Assembly: GCF_013393325.1 (NCBI RefSeq)
Contig: NZ_QJRC01000083.1
Span: forward strand, 1-64,000
Source of the DNA: Pseudomonas hunanensis
GTDB lineage: Bacteria; Pseudomonadota; Gammaproteobacteria; Pseudomonadales; Pseudomonadaceae
Reading direction: 5' to 3'
Length of the DNA: 64,000 bases
Part shown: piece after piece, positions 54,681-63,474 of the stretch
Layout of the letters: every line of letters starts with the position of its first letter
Numbering within the stretch: the stretch's first letter is position 1
The notes under the pieces: model-generated
Seen by the model: only the letters and a program-made list of their open reading frames with translations
Databases searched by the model: none
What the model was told of the DNA's origin: nothing
Position numbers and translations under genes: made by a program

Positions 54681-56591
54681 TCAGTTTGCAGTTGCCCTGC
54701 GCTTTTCCGCCAGACGCGAACGCCCGTACAGGAACACGATGGCCAGCAAGGCCACCGCCTGCGCCGACAACGAGTAGGCGTCGGCATGAATCCCCAACCA
54801 GTCGAACTCGAAGAACGCTACCGGTCGTGTGCCCAGCACCCCGGCCTCTTGCAGCGCCTTCACGCCATGCCCGGCGAACACCACCGACAGCGCGCACAGC
54901 AGCGCGGCGTTGATGCTGAAGAACAGCGAAAGCGGCAGCTTCGCAGAGCCACGCAGAATCACCCAAGCCAAGCCCACCAACAGCACCAGTGCCGTGGCGC
55001 CACCCGCCAGCACAGCCTGATGCCCAGCAGGGCCTGCCTGCAACCACAGGGTTTCGTAGAACAGGATCACTTCGAACAGTTCGCGGTACACCGAGAAAAA
55101 CGCCAGCAGGGCGAAGCCGAAACGCCCGCCGCCGCTAACCAGGCTGCTCTTGATGTAGTTCTGCCAGGCAGCGGCGTGTCGACGGTCGTGCATCCATACC
55201 CCTAGCCACAACACCATCACCGCAGCGAACAAGGCCGTGCAGCCTTCCAGCAGCTCGCGCTGAGCCCCACCCACATCGATCACATAGGCCGCCAGCGCCC
55301 AGGTGGCGAAGCCGGCAACCAGCGCCAGGCCCCAGCCTATGTTGACGCTGCGTACCGCCGACTGCTGCCCGGTGTTACGCAGGAAGGCCAGGATCGCCGC
55401 CAGCACCAGAATCGCTTCCAGCCCTTCGCGCAACAGGATCAGCAAACCGGAGATATAGCTAAGCGACCAGCTCAGGCCATCGCTGCCCAACAGCTTGGCG
55501 GCCTGGTCCAGCTTGCGCCTGGCTTCGGCCAGCCGTTGCTCGGCCTGAGCCACGGGCAACCCGTCCTGCAGCGATTGGCGGTAGGCCATGAGGGATTTTT
55601 CGGTGTCCTTGCGCGCCTGGGTGTCGATATTGTCCAGTGAGCTTTCCACCAACTCGAAACCTTCCAGGTAGGCCGCCACCGACAGGTCATAGGCCTGGTC
55701 ATGGTCACCTGCGCGGTAGGCCGCCAGGCTCTTGTCCAGCGTGCTGGCGGTGTATTCGAGCAGTTGCGCCGGGCCACGTTTGACCTGCGGCGGCTGGGCA
55801 CGCTGCGCGCGGAATGCTTCCAGCACCGCCGCGCCTTCATTGGCAGCGACCTCAGCCGGGGTCTGGCGGGCCAGGTCGGCGATGTTCCAGGTCTTGTCAC
55901 CTTTGCCAGCTTCTGGCTTGGCGGTGAAGCTGGCGATATAAGCGGCCACATCCCAGCGCTGGCGGTCGTCCAACTGGTCGGCAAAGGACGGCATTTCGGT
56001 GCCGTCGATGCCCAGGGCCAGTGTGTTGTACAGGTCGAACAAGCTCAACTGGTCGAGGCGTGCCGCATCACGCAAGTTGGCTGGGGCAGGCTCCAGGCCC
56101 ACGCCAGCCGGTCCGTCGCCAGCCCCCGTGTCACCGTGGCAGATGGCGCAGTTTTGCGCATACAGCGCCGCGCCACGGGCAGGGTCCGGGGTGATCACCG
56201 GGGCCTGACTGACCTCGTAGGCTACAGCCAGGCGCGCGCCCAGCTGGCGGGCCTGCTTGGCGACCGCTGTGCCCTCTTGGCGCTGATCGATGGCCTGGCG
56301 CAATGCCTGGACGCCCTGCTCCAGTGCCGCTTGCTCGGCATTTGCGGGAAGGCCTTTGACCAGGTCGCCCAATACCGCGCCAAACTCCTGTTGCTCGCGG
56401 TATTCACCCTCGTCGATCACCTTGCCTTCTTGAACGGTCGGTGGGTAATCGGCGCCAATGTAGTCCAGCAGGTGCAAGGCTTTTGCGGCCTCGGCGGGCG
56501 ACTCGGCCAGCGCCAAGGTGCTACACAGCGCCAGCACCGGGCCAAGCAATAGAGCCGGCAGCCAGGTGAGCAGACGGGAACGGGTATTCAT
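54681..56591 (-). CDS. Cytochrome c/FTR1-family iron permease
   Basis: A 636-residue envelope protein. After a signal peptide (about 1-28) comes a periplasmic part with one heme-binding CAICH motif (NCAICHGDTGAGDG, about 150-155) and a cytochrome c domain to about 240. A helical stalk (about 250-385) leads to the FTR1 permease, with about seven helices (about 390-630). Both iron-permease motifs are seen: LLREGLEAILVLAAIL and VYRELFEVILFYETL. Fusion of a c-type cytochrome suggests that iron is oxidised or reduced on the way in. No EfeO/EfeB gene is nearby. Confidence 0.87.
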   Translation of the reverse strand: MNTRSRLLTWLPALLLGPVLALCSTLALAESPAEAAKALHLLDYIGADYPPTVQEGKVIDEGEYREQQEFGAVLGDLVKGLPANAEQAALEQGVQALRQAIDQRQEGTAVAKQARQLGARLAVAYEVSQAPVITPDPARGAALYAQNCAICHGDTGAGDGPAGVGLEPAPANLRDAARLDQLSLFDLYNTLALGIDGTEMPSFADQLDDRQRWDVAAYIASFTAKPEAGKGDKTWNIADLARQTPAEVAANEGAAVLEAFRAQRAQPPQVKRGPAQLLEYTASTLDKSLAAYRAGDHDQAYDLSVAAYLEGFELVESSLDNIDTQARKDTEKSLMAYRQSLQDGLPVAQAEQRLAEARRKLDQAAKLLGSDGLSWSLSYISGLLILLREGLEAILVLAAILAFLRNTGQQSAVRSVNIGWGLALVAGFATWALAAYVIDVGGAQRELLEGCTALFAAVMVLWLGVWMHDRRHAAAWQNYIKSSLVSGGGRFGFALLAFFSVYRELFEVILFYETLWLQAGPAGHQAVLAGGATALVLLVGLAWVILRGSAKLPLSLFFSINAALLCALSVVFAGHGVKALQEAGVLGTRPVAFFEFDWLGIHADAYSLSAQAVALLAIVFLYGRSRLAEKRRATAN

Positions 56592-56732
56592 GGCCAGTCT
56601 CGAAGGGAATGCGAAAGAGAACATTGTTCACTCCGACTTGGCTTCCCTCAAGGGTGCAGGGCGGATTTCATGAAAAATCTTGGTACAAATCAGATGAAGT
56701 GGGGCATGAACATCCACCCCACAAGGATCTCA

Positions 56733-58151
56733 TCAGTGCTTGGCGGTGTCCTTCCAGCCCCCGCCCAACGCCAGGAATACCCCGATTTGCCCCATCGCCA
56801 CCTGGCTATTGGCCGCCGCCAGCTGAGCACGCATATCAGTGTAAGTCCGCGTCGCCTGCAAATCCGCCAGGAACGACTCACGCCCTGCCTGGTAATAGCG
56901 GTGCGTCTGGTCCGCCGCTTCCTTGGCCGATTTCTCCGCCTCGGCCAGCGCATCACGCCGGTCCAGTAGGGCGCTGTACTGCGCCAGGCGCGTCTGAGTT
57001 TCGCGAATGGCGTTCAGCACCACCCCATCGAAGTTCGCCAAGGCTGCCTGGGTAGAAGCTTCGGCCATGCGAATGCGCGCGCGGGTACCGTTGGTGGGGA
57101 TACTCCAGCTGATCTGCGGGCCGAAGCCCCAGCGGTTGGTTGCAGGCTCGCCGAGGTTTTCCAGGATACCGATAGTGCCCACCTGAGCGCCGATGCTGAT
57201 GTCCGGGTACAGTGCGCCCGTGGCGACGCCGATGGAGGCAGTGGCAGCAGCCAGCTGACGCTCGGCCTGGCGCACGTCGGGGCGGCGCTTGAGCAACGCG
57301 GCGCCATCGCCTACCGGAACCAGCTGGTTCAGGTGCGGCAGTTCGGCACAATCAGCGGTGCCTGAAGGCAGCTGGTCGACGGGTTTGGCCAACAGAGCCG
57401 CCAGGGTATACATGCCGGTCTCGCGCTCGGCTTTGAAACGTGGCAGTTCGGCGCGCAGGGATTTGAACTGAGTCTGCGAGCGGGTGACCTGGGTTTCATC
57501 ACCACGCCCGGCATCACGCAGGCGCTGGTTGAGCGTCACGCTCTGTTCCTGCAAGTCGAGCGACTCGCGGGCAATGTGGTACTCCTCGTTGGCCGAGCAC
57601 ACCTGGGTGTAGGCCTTGACCACGTCTGCCACCAAGGTAATACGAGCAGTATCGGCAGCGGCCTGCACTGCGTCGGCGTTGGCCTTGGCCGCTTCGGTGC
57701 CGCGCTTGAAGGTGCCCCACAAGTCGAACTGGTACGAGGCGCTGATGATGGCCTCACCGATGTTGGCCACCGGTACTTTTTCCGGCAACAGGAAGGCTTC
57801 GCCCGACTCCTGCAGGCGCTGGGCGCCAAGCTTGACGCCACCGTTGAAGCCGCCTTGCGATTCGGCCACCTCCACTTGGGCCCGGGCCTTGGCGATGTTG
57901 GCCGCGGCCACGCGCAGCTCGGTGTTGGCACTCAGTGCCTGACGCACCAGCTCGTTCAGCCGTTGGTCCTGATACAGCTGCCACCAGTCTTCGGGCACCG
58001 GTGCCGAAACCACGCTGTCGGCATCCTGGCGCAGCGGGCCGTTCAGGTCGCTGCGTTGCACCGCCGCATCCTTCGGCACCTCATAGTCGGGCCCCACCAT
58101 CATGCAGGCCCCCAACGACAGGCACAGGCCAGCCAGGATCAGCTGTTTCAT
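56733..58151 (-). CDS. Outer membrane efflux lipoprotein (NodT/OprM type)
   Basis: A 472-residue TolC-like channel with a lipoprotein signal (LCLSLGACMMVGPDYEVP; lipid on C16). Two OEP repeats of long helices cover about 60-265 and 275-465 (ALSANTELRVAAANIAKARAQ; RRPDVRQAERQLAAATASIG). It would form the outer-membrane exit of the efflux system encoded upstream. It overlaps the HlyD-type gene by four bases, so it belongs to the same operon. The 76 bp at its upstream side of transcription end show a small hairpin. Confidence 0.9.
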   Translation of the reverse strand: MKQLILAGLCLSLGACMMVGPDYEVPKDAAVQRSDLNGPLRQDADSVVSAPVPEDWWQLYQDQRLNELVRQALSANTELRVAAANIAKARAQVEVAESQGGFNGGVKLGAQRLQESGEAFLLPEKVPVANIGEAIISASYQFDLWGTFKRGTEAAKANADAVQAAADTARITLVADVVKAYTQVCSANEEYHIARESLDLQEQSVTLNQRLRDAGRGDETQVTRSQTQFKSLRAELPRFKAERETGMYTLAALLAKPVDQLPSGTADCAELPHLNQLVPVGDGAALLKRRPDVRQAERQLAAATASIGVATGALYPDISIGAQVGTIGILENLGEPATNRWGFGPQISWSIPTNGTRARIRMAEASTQAALANFDGVVLNAIRETQTRLAQYSALLDRRDALAEAEKSAKEAADQTHRYYQAGRESFLADLQATRTYTDMRAQLAAANSQVAMGQIGVFLALGGGWKDTAKH

Positions 58152-59023
58152 GGGCGCTGGCCCTCGATAATCGACACCGTGGCAGTACGCCCGGCGATCA
58201 TGCGGAAGTCTTGCGGCACTTCGTCAAAGGCGATGCGCACCGGAATGCGCTGAGCCAGGCGCACCCAGCTGAAGGCCGGGTTGACGTTGGGCAGCAGGTT
58301 GGCACCGCTGCTGCGGTCGCGGTCTTCGATGCCAGCGGCAAAGCTCTGTACGTGGCCGCGCAGCCGGGTGTTGTCGCCCATGACGCGGATGTCCACGGCG
58401 TCGCCGATTTGGATGCCACCCAGCTTGGTTTCTTCGAAATAACCGTCGACGTGGTATGAGGCACTGTCGACCACCGACAGCACCGGGCGGCCAGCGGTGA
58501 CGAACTCGTGGTTACGCGGCGCGCGGTCGTTGAGGTAGCCATCCACCGGGCTGCGCACGACCGAACGGTCAAGGTTGAGCTGAGCAGTATCGACCGCCAC
58601 CTGCGCCTCGCTGACGGCCGAACGGGCGCGGGCCTCGCGAGACTGGCTTTCTTCCAATTGCTCGGCGGCCACCAGGTTGCCCAGCTTGCGGTTGCGCTGC
58701 GCTTCGCGCGAAGCCTGGGCCAGGGTTTCCTGGCGTTCGCCGAGGGTTGCCTTGGCCTGGCGCAGGGCCAGGCTGAAGCGGTCCTGGTCGATGGTGAACA
58801 GCACGTCGCCGCGCTTGACGGTCTGGTTGTCGCGCACCTCGACCTTCTGGATCAACCCCGACACGTCCGGGGCGATCTGGATCACGTCGGCGCGGATGTG
58901 GCCGTCGCGGGTCCAGGGGGCAAACATGTAGTACACCACCATCTGCCACACGAGCACGGCGGCGAAGGTCACTACCAGCAAGGTCAGGACCACACGGCCC
59001 AGGGTCAGCAAAGGTTTTTTCAT
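58148..59023 (-). CDS. HlyD-family periplasmic adaptor of efflux pump
   Basis: A 291-residue adaptor like AaeA/EmrA. An N-terminal membrane helix (about 8-30) is followed by a lipoyl-like half motif (IAPDVSGLIQKVEVRDNQTV), a short helical hairpin (about 75-140) and a second half (VVRSPVDGYLNDRAPR), then a beta-barrel domain. It bridges the FUSC-type pump and the outer-membrane channel. Its ATG overlaps the DUF1656 stop (ATGA), showing tight coupling. Confidence 0.9.
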   Translation of the reverse strand: MKKPLLTLGRVVLTLLVVTFAAVLVWQMVVYYMFAPWTRDGHIRADVIQIAPDVSGLIQKVEVRDNQTVKRGDVLFTIDQDRFSLALRQAKATLGERQETLAQASREAQRNRKLGNLVAAEQLEESQSREARARSAVSEAQVAVDTAQLNLDRSVVRSPVDGYLNDRAPRNHEFVTAGRPVLSVVDSASYHVDGYFEETKLGGIQIGDAVDIRVMGDNTRLRGHVQSFAAGIEDRDRSSGANLLPNVNPAFSWVRLAQRIPVRIAFDEVPQDFRMIAGRTATVSIIEGQRP

Positions 59024-59232
59024 GGCAGCATCAAGTTTCGGCAAAAGTGGTCCACCGCGCCAAGCAGCACGGCATACAGGGCAACGTTGAACAACGCCCG
59101 GTGCCAGACCAGGCGGTAGAAGTGCAGGCGCACCAGCACCGCATGCACCCCCAGGAACAGCAGGTAGGTGCCAAACATCATCACCAGCAGCGTAGGCAGG
59201 AACACCCCGCTGATATCCAGTTCACCAATCAC
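59020..59232 (-). CDS. DUF1656 family small membrane protein
   Basis: A 70-residue protein with two membrane helices (about 10-33 and 45-62), of the DUF1656/AaeX type that is always found with AaeA/AaeB-like aromatic acid exporters. It lies between the FUSC and HlyD genes with four-base overlaps on both sides. Its exact role is unknown, probably as an accessory part of the pump. Confidence 0.88.
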   Translation of the reverse strand: MIGELDISGVFLPTLLVMMFGTYLLFLGVHAVLVRLHFYRLVWHRALFNVALYAVLLGAVDHFCRNLMLP

Positions 59233-61316
59233 AGGGGTGCTCCGTCGAGGCCGGGGGGCAGTTGCGGTTGTTCGGCGGGTTCGAGCATCACCTCCACACC
59301 TGGCAGCAACGCCAGGCGCAGGCCGCTCAGGGCATGCAGCAGGTGGGTGCGGGCATCGCCGCGCTCGTACAGCTCATCCAGGTTCAGCGCCAGCCGGGCG
59401 CGCTCCATGTTGCGCAGCAGCGCGGCTGGTGCGTGCAGGCGCTCGCCGGCACGCAGGCAGGCTGCATAGTGCGCGCCGACTTCCTCGACCACCGTGCTCA
59501 GGCGCTCGCGGGCCTGCCGGCCGGCGCGCGGCATATAGGCCAGCAGGTCGAGCAGGTTCAGCCCCACACGCAGGTCACGCAGTGCCACACCACTGTCCTG
59601 GCCGGTTTGCGACAGGCGCGGCAGGTGCTGCATCAGGCGGTCGAGCATCTGCACGCCAACCTGGCGGTGTTCGGCCAGGGTCGCCGGCTCGGTCATTTCG
59701 ACGATGTCACGCCAGGCGAAGCGGGTCATGCGCTTGGCCGCCAGCTCCACGCCGAACGGGCGCATCACCAGGGTCCAGATGAAGGCGAACAACAAGCCAA
59801 CGGGACCGGCAAGGTTGGAGTTGAGGAAGGTGAAGAAGTCGGCGTCGTAGGCGCCCTGGATGCTGATGAAGGTCGAGGTGTTGACGATGGTCAGCAAGGT
59901 GCCCAGGTAAAACCTCGGCTGCACGGTGAGGGTGCCGATGCAGATGAACGGCACGGCGAAAGCCAGCACCAGCATCGGGAAGTCGTGCAGGTTGGGCAAC
60001 ACCAGGAACAGGTACAGGCTGGAGAAGATGACCGACATCAGCGTCCAGAAGAAAAACCGGTAGATCTGCGGCGCCGGGTCGTCCATGGCGGCGAAGAAGC
60101 TGCACGACACGGCCGCGAGGATCACCGCGCTGGCGCCGTCGTTCCAGCCCAGGCCGATCCACAGGCCGCAAGCGACGACGATCGCCAATACGGTGGAGGC
60201 CACCGAATACAGCATCAGGCCACGGTCGAAGAAGGCCGTCAGGCGGCCCAGGCGCCAGTGGCGGTACACCGCGCGCCAGGGCTTGGCATCATCGGTACGC
60301 AGGGCGTGCTGCAGGGTGCAGCAGTCCTGCCACAGGTCAGCCCATTCGGTCAGGCGGTACAGGGCGTTGGACAGCAGCAGCTCGGCGCGCTGGTCTAGGG
60401 CCGCAGCACCTGGCTGCAGGCGGTCGATCTGCTCGTGCAGCGTGGTCCAGCGTGCGACCGAGGGGCTGTCGGCAGTGCCTTTCAGCCATTCGCGAGCGGC
60501 CTCAAGCACAGGTTGAAGCTGAGCGAACTGGGCCGGGGCGCGGCCTTCCAGGGCCACCAAGGCGTCGTCGAGCGCGTCGATCACCGGCAGCAGGTGAATC
60601 ATCCGCCCACGCAACTCGCGGGCGTTCTTCACGGTATGCGGGCCGGCACCTTCGTGGCCGAGCTGACCGATCATCAGCTCCAGCGAGTTGAAGGTAGCAA
60701 CCATCGCCCCACGCATACCGCCGATCTTGTCGGCGCTGACCTCACGGGCCAGGTAGATGTCGCTGTAGCGGATCGCCTCGGTGAACCAGTTACTGGTGGC
60801 GCCGACCACCACCGGCGCCAGCCGGCGCGGCCAGAAAATGGCCCCGACCACCGCCGCGCAGACGATACCCAGGCATATTTCCTGGGCGCGAGAAGACGCT
60901 ACGTCGAACACCGCCAACGGGTTATCCACTACCGCCAGCGCGATCATCGGCAGGGTGTAGCCGGCCAGCATCAGCACGTAGTTGTTGGCCGTGCGCAGGT
61001 TCAGCGAAAGGAACAGCAAGGTGCCTGTCCACAGGGCAATGGCGATGCTCAGCAGCAACGGTGACTGCACCAGCGGCGGCACCAGGAAAATGGCCCCACC
61101 GGCGCCAAGCAACGTGCCCACGGCGCGGTACAGCGCCTTTGAGCTGGTCGGGCCGACGAACGGGCTGGAGACGATGTACACCGTGGCCATCGCCCAATAG
61201 GGGCGCGGCAGCTGCATGAGCAACGCGATGTACAAGGCGATCATGGAGGCAGCGAAAGTACGCACGCCGTAGAACCAGTCGCGGGCCGGGGGAACCGAGC
61301 TGAAGAAGCCGTTCAT
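59229..61316 (-). CDS. FUSC-family aromatic acid exporter (AaeB-like)
   Basis: A 695-residue inner-membrane protein made of two six-helix bundles (about 15-170 and 360-510), each followed by a cytoplasmic helical domain. FYGVRTFAASMIALYIALLMQ and YWAMATVYIVSSPFVGPTSS open the first bundle. This fits the FUSC/PF04632 type (AaeB, p-hydroxybenzoic acid efflux). It would expel aromatic acids or related toxic compounds with the adaptor and outer-membrane channel. It overlaps the MarR gene by four bases. Confidence 0.9.
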   Translation of the reverse strand: MNGFFSSVPPARDWFYGVRTFAASMIALYIALLMQLPRPYWAMATVYIVSSPFVGPTSSKALYRAVGTLLGAGGAIFLVPPLVQSPLLLSIAIALWTGTLLFLSLNLRTANNYVLMLAGYTLPMIALAVVDNPLAVFDVASSRAQEICLGIVCAAVVGAIFWPRRLAPVVVGATSNWFTEAIRYSDIYLAREVSADKIGGMRGAMVATFNSLELMIGQLGHEGAGPHTVKNARELRGRMIHLLPVIDALDDALVALEGRAPAQFAQLQPVLEAAREWLKGTADSPSVARWTTLHEQIDRLQPGAAALDQRAELLLSNALYRLTEWADLWQDCCTLQHALRTDDAKPWRAVYRHWRLGRLTAFFDRGLMLYSVASTVLAIVVACGLWIGLGWNDGASAVILAAVSCSFFAAMDDPAPQIYRFFFWTLMSVIFSSLYLFLVLPNLHDFPMLVLAFAVPFICIGTLTVQPRFYLGTLLTIVNTSTFISIQGAYDADFFTFLNSNLAGPVGLLFAFIWTLVMRPFGVELAAKRMTRFAWRDIVEMTEPATLAEHRQVGVQMLDRLMQHLPRLSQTGQDSGVALRDLRVGLNLLDLLAYMPRAGRQARERLSTVVEEVGAHYAACLRAGERLHAPAALLRNMERARLALNLDELYERGDARTHLLHALSGLRLALLPGVEVMLEPAEQPQLPPGLDGAPL

Positions 61317-61765
61317 GCCGCCCCGCCCGAGCTGCCCAGGCCTGCAGCCTCGAAGGCGCGCAGCACGCGCAAGGCGGCTTCCAGGTCGGCCTGGTCGATA
61401 CCGTGCAGCACATCGCGGCGCAGGCGCACCAGTTCGGCCTCGATGGCTTCGGCCAAGGCACGGCCTTCGGCGGTCAGGCTCAGGGCCTTGGCGCGGCGAT
61501 CCAGTGGATCCTCGCTGCGGCACACCAGGCCGGCCTTGCACAGTTGATCGAGCAGACGCACCAGAGAAGGGCTTTCCAGGCCGGCAGCCTGTGCCACGGC
61601 CACCTGGTGCACACCGTCACCCAGGCGCACGATCATCAGCAGCGGCGCGGCGCAGGCCTCGGAAATGCCGTAACCGGTCAGGGCGGTATGGCAGATGCGC
61701 CGCCAGTGGCGGGCCGCAACCACCATGCCACTGCTGACTTGCAGGCGCAGTAGATCAAGGGACAT
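61313..61765 (-). CDS. MarR-family transcriptional regulator
   Basis: A 150-residue winged-helix protein of the MarR family. The recognition helix lies in VAQAAGLESPSLVRLLDQLC and the wing in RSEDPLDRRAKALSLTAEGR. It is the first gene of the efflux operon and probably represses it until an aromatic ligand binds. The ATG at 61765 lacks a ribosome site; a TTG four codons upstream is the alternative. A palindrome 21-36 bp before the start is a likely self-operator. Confidence 0.88.
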   Translation of the reverse strand: MSLDLLRLQVSSGMVVAARHWRRICHTALTGYGISEACAAPLLMIVRLGDGVHQVAVAQAAGLESPSLVRLLDQLCKAGLVCRSEDPLDRRAKALSLTAEGRALAEAIEAELVRLRRDVLHGIDQADLEAALRVLRAFEAAGLGSSGGAA

Positions 61766-61785
61766 GAGGGGAACCAAGCATATTC

Positions 61786-61801
61786 ATAGTTTGCTAACTA
61801 T
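61786..61801. promoter_or_regulatory. Probable MarR operator
   Basis: ATAGTT-TGCT-AACTAT is a perfect 6-bp inverted repeat just upstream of the marR start, and the surrounding bases (CATATTC, CAATATAC) are AT-rich as in a promoter -10 region. Confidence 0.6.
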
Positions 61802-61909
61802 CAATATACGCCTTGCCCTCCCCCCGCCGTCAACAGGGGGTGACGAGGGGTATGGATGAATTGTTGTTCATGCTGGAGCTTTTTACCTGCCGGCACAGGC
61901 TGCAGACGA

Positions 61910-62704
61910 TCAGGATTGGATCTGATCTTCCAACTTCATGGTCAAAGCCAAGGTGCTACCCATTTGCACTGCCCGGTCCCGCCACTCCTGGTAGCGCACC
62001 ACGTCACGGCTGCTGAAATGCACTGCCAATTCCTCTGCCGCCTGCACGACTCCCGCCGCTGCCGCCAGCTCCAGCCAGTACAGCGCCGCCTTGAGGTCGG
62101 CCTCTACATACAGGCCGTGCATCAACCGGTAGCCCACCTCGAAACGGCAACGCGCCTCGCCCCGCTCGGCCCCGCGCAGGAACCACTGGTAGGCCTGCAC
62201 CAGGTCTACCTGCCAATCCAGGTCGCCATCGCACACCTCCTCCTCATACAGGTCTCCCAGCGCCGCCGCGGCATGCAGCATCCCGCGCTCGAAGGCCTGG
62301 CGGTAGCACTCCGCCGCCTGCACGTAGGAAGGCTCGATGCCCTTGCCGAAGTAGTGCTGCTGCCCAAGGTTGAACCAGGCAGCAGCATTGCCCTGCAGGG
62401 CCGCCATGCGCAACAGGTGCCCGGCCAATTCGGTATCGGCGCGCCAGTACTTGCCGTTGAGCCAGATCCAGCCAAGGTCATTCAGTGCCGCCACACTGCC
62501 TTGCAACGCCTGACGGCGAAGGTCGACATACACTGCCTGCAGGTCGCTGGCCTCATCCAGGCGGTTGACCAGCAGCGACCGCTGGCTGGGCAAGCCCACA
62601 CCGGCAAACAGCCGCTGTCGCCTCCCGACGGGAGCCGGTGGGGCGATGACCCGCTCGGGTAGAAGGCGGGCAAGCAGCGAATGGATATTGCTGGCAGCAG
62701 ACAT
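61910..62704 (-). CDS. Sel1-repeat protein
   Basis: A 264-residue protein containing several Sel1-like TPR repeats (about 85-255): AWFNLGQQHYFGKGIEPSYV, ALGDLYEEEVCDGDLD and VGYRLMHGLYVEADLKAALY. No signal peptide is seen. Such proteins act as adaptors in signalling or secretion. The ATG at 62704 has GAGGA six bases upstream; in-frame ATGs just before it are less well placed. It is divergent from the next gene and unrelated to the efflux operon. Confidence 0.82.
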   Translation of the reverse strand: MSAASNIHSLLARLLPERVIAPPAPVGRRQRLFAGVGLPSQRSLLVNRLDEASDLQAVYVDLRRQALQGSVAALNDLGWIWLNGKYWRADTELAGHLLRMAALQGNAAAWFNLGQQHYFGKGIEPSYVQAAECYRQAFERGMLHAAAALGDLYEEEVCDGDLDWQVDLVQAYQWFLRGAERGEARCRFEVGYRLMHGLYVEADLKAALYWLELAAAAGVVQAAEELAVHFSSRDVVRYQEWRDRAVQMGSTLALTMKLEDQIQS

Positions 62705-62910
62705 GTTCATCCTCATTGAACGACGCACAACCCAACCTTCGGTTGTGATGAGGCGTGATTCTGCGTGACGTCACGTCAAAACCTGTCGCGAACGATTCGG
62801 CACGAGGCAACCAAATGCGACTTCCTTGATCTGAGCGGGCTGTGGCCAATTGCCACGCCCCTCGCGTGCCGCCATCCTATTGCGGCAAGCCTAGACAAGG
62901 ACGTTATCTT

Positions 62911-63474
62911 TTGCCGTTCGCCACCACTCGCGCCACCCTCAGCCGACAGTGGGCGCTGCTGCGCCAGCTGCCCAGCCGCTCTCCAGGCATTACCAGCGCC
63001 GAGTTGGTGTGGCGCCTGCGTGACGTGGGCTTTACGGTCAGCAAACGCACCGTCGAGCGCGACCTCAATGAGCTGTCGCTGATCTTTCCGCTGGAACGTA
63101 ATGACAAGAGTATTCCGTTTGGCTGGCACTGGTCGGCCAGTGCCGTGGGCGAGTTGCGCGGTAACTTCGACTTGCTCACGCATCTGCGAGGGGATGCGTT
63201 GCAACCGGCGCAGGGAGAAGGCATGGAGTTGGTGGCACGGATCAGCGATGCACTGGCGCGGCAGTTGCGGGTTGCCCCCTTGAGCAGCGATATGCAGCTG
63301 ACAGCGCTGGAGCATGGGCATCGGTTACGCGCCACGGTGAGCGATGGTTGGCCATTGCGCTGGTGGCTGTTGAGCCATGGGGATGGGGTGGTGGTGGAGC
63401 AGCCTGCTGACTTGCGTGAAGAGATTGGCAAGATCCTGAGCAGTGCGGCGGCTCAGTACCAGAGTAGCCTCTGA
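62911..63474 (+). CDS. Shortened WYL-class transcriptional regulator
   Basis: A 187-residue protein. The N-terminal winged helix (about 10-65: GITSAELVWRLRDVGFTVSK, RTVERDLNELS) is followed by a C-terminal WCX-like segment (about 130-185: DGWPLRWWLLSHGDGVVVEQ). The central WYL core, usually about 70-80 residues, is missing or strongly reduced, so it is about half the usual length of 300 or more. The start is TTG with AAGGA about nine bases upstream; the frame stays open to an ATG at 62842, but that part looks non-coding. The regulated genes are unknown. Confidence 0.68.
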   Translation: MPFATTRATLSRQWALLRQLPSRSPGITSAELVWRLRDVGFTVSKRTVERDLNELSLIFPLERNDKSIPFGWHWSASAVGELRGNFDLLTHLRGDALQPAQGEGMELVARISDALARQLRVAPLSSDMQLTALEHGHRLRATVSDGWPLRWWLLSHGDGVVVEQPADLREEIGKILSSAAAQYQSSL

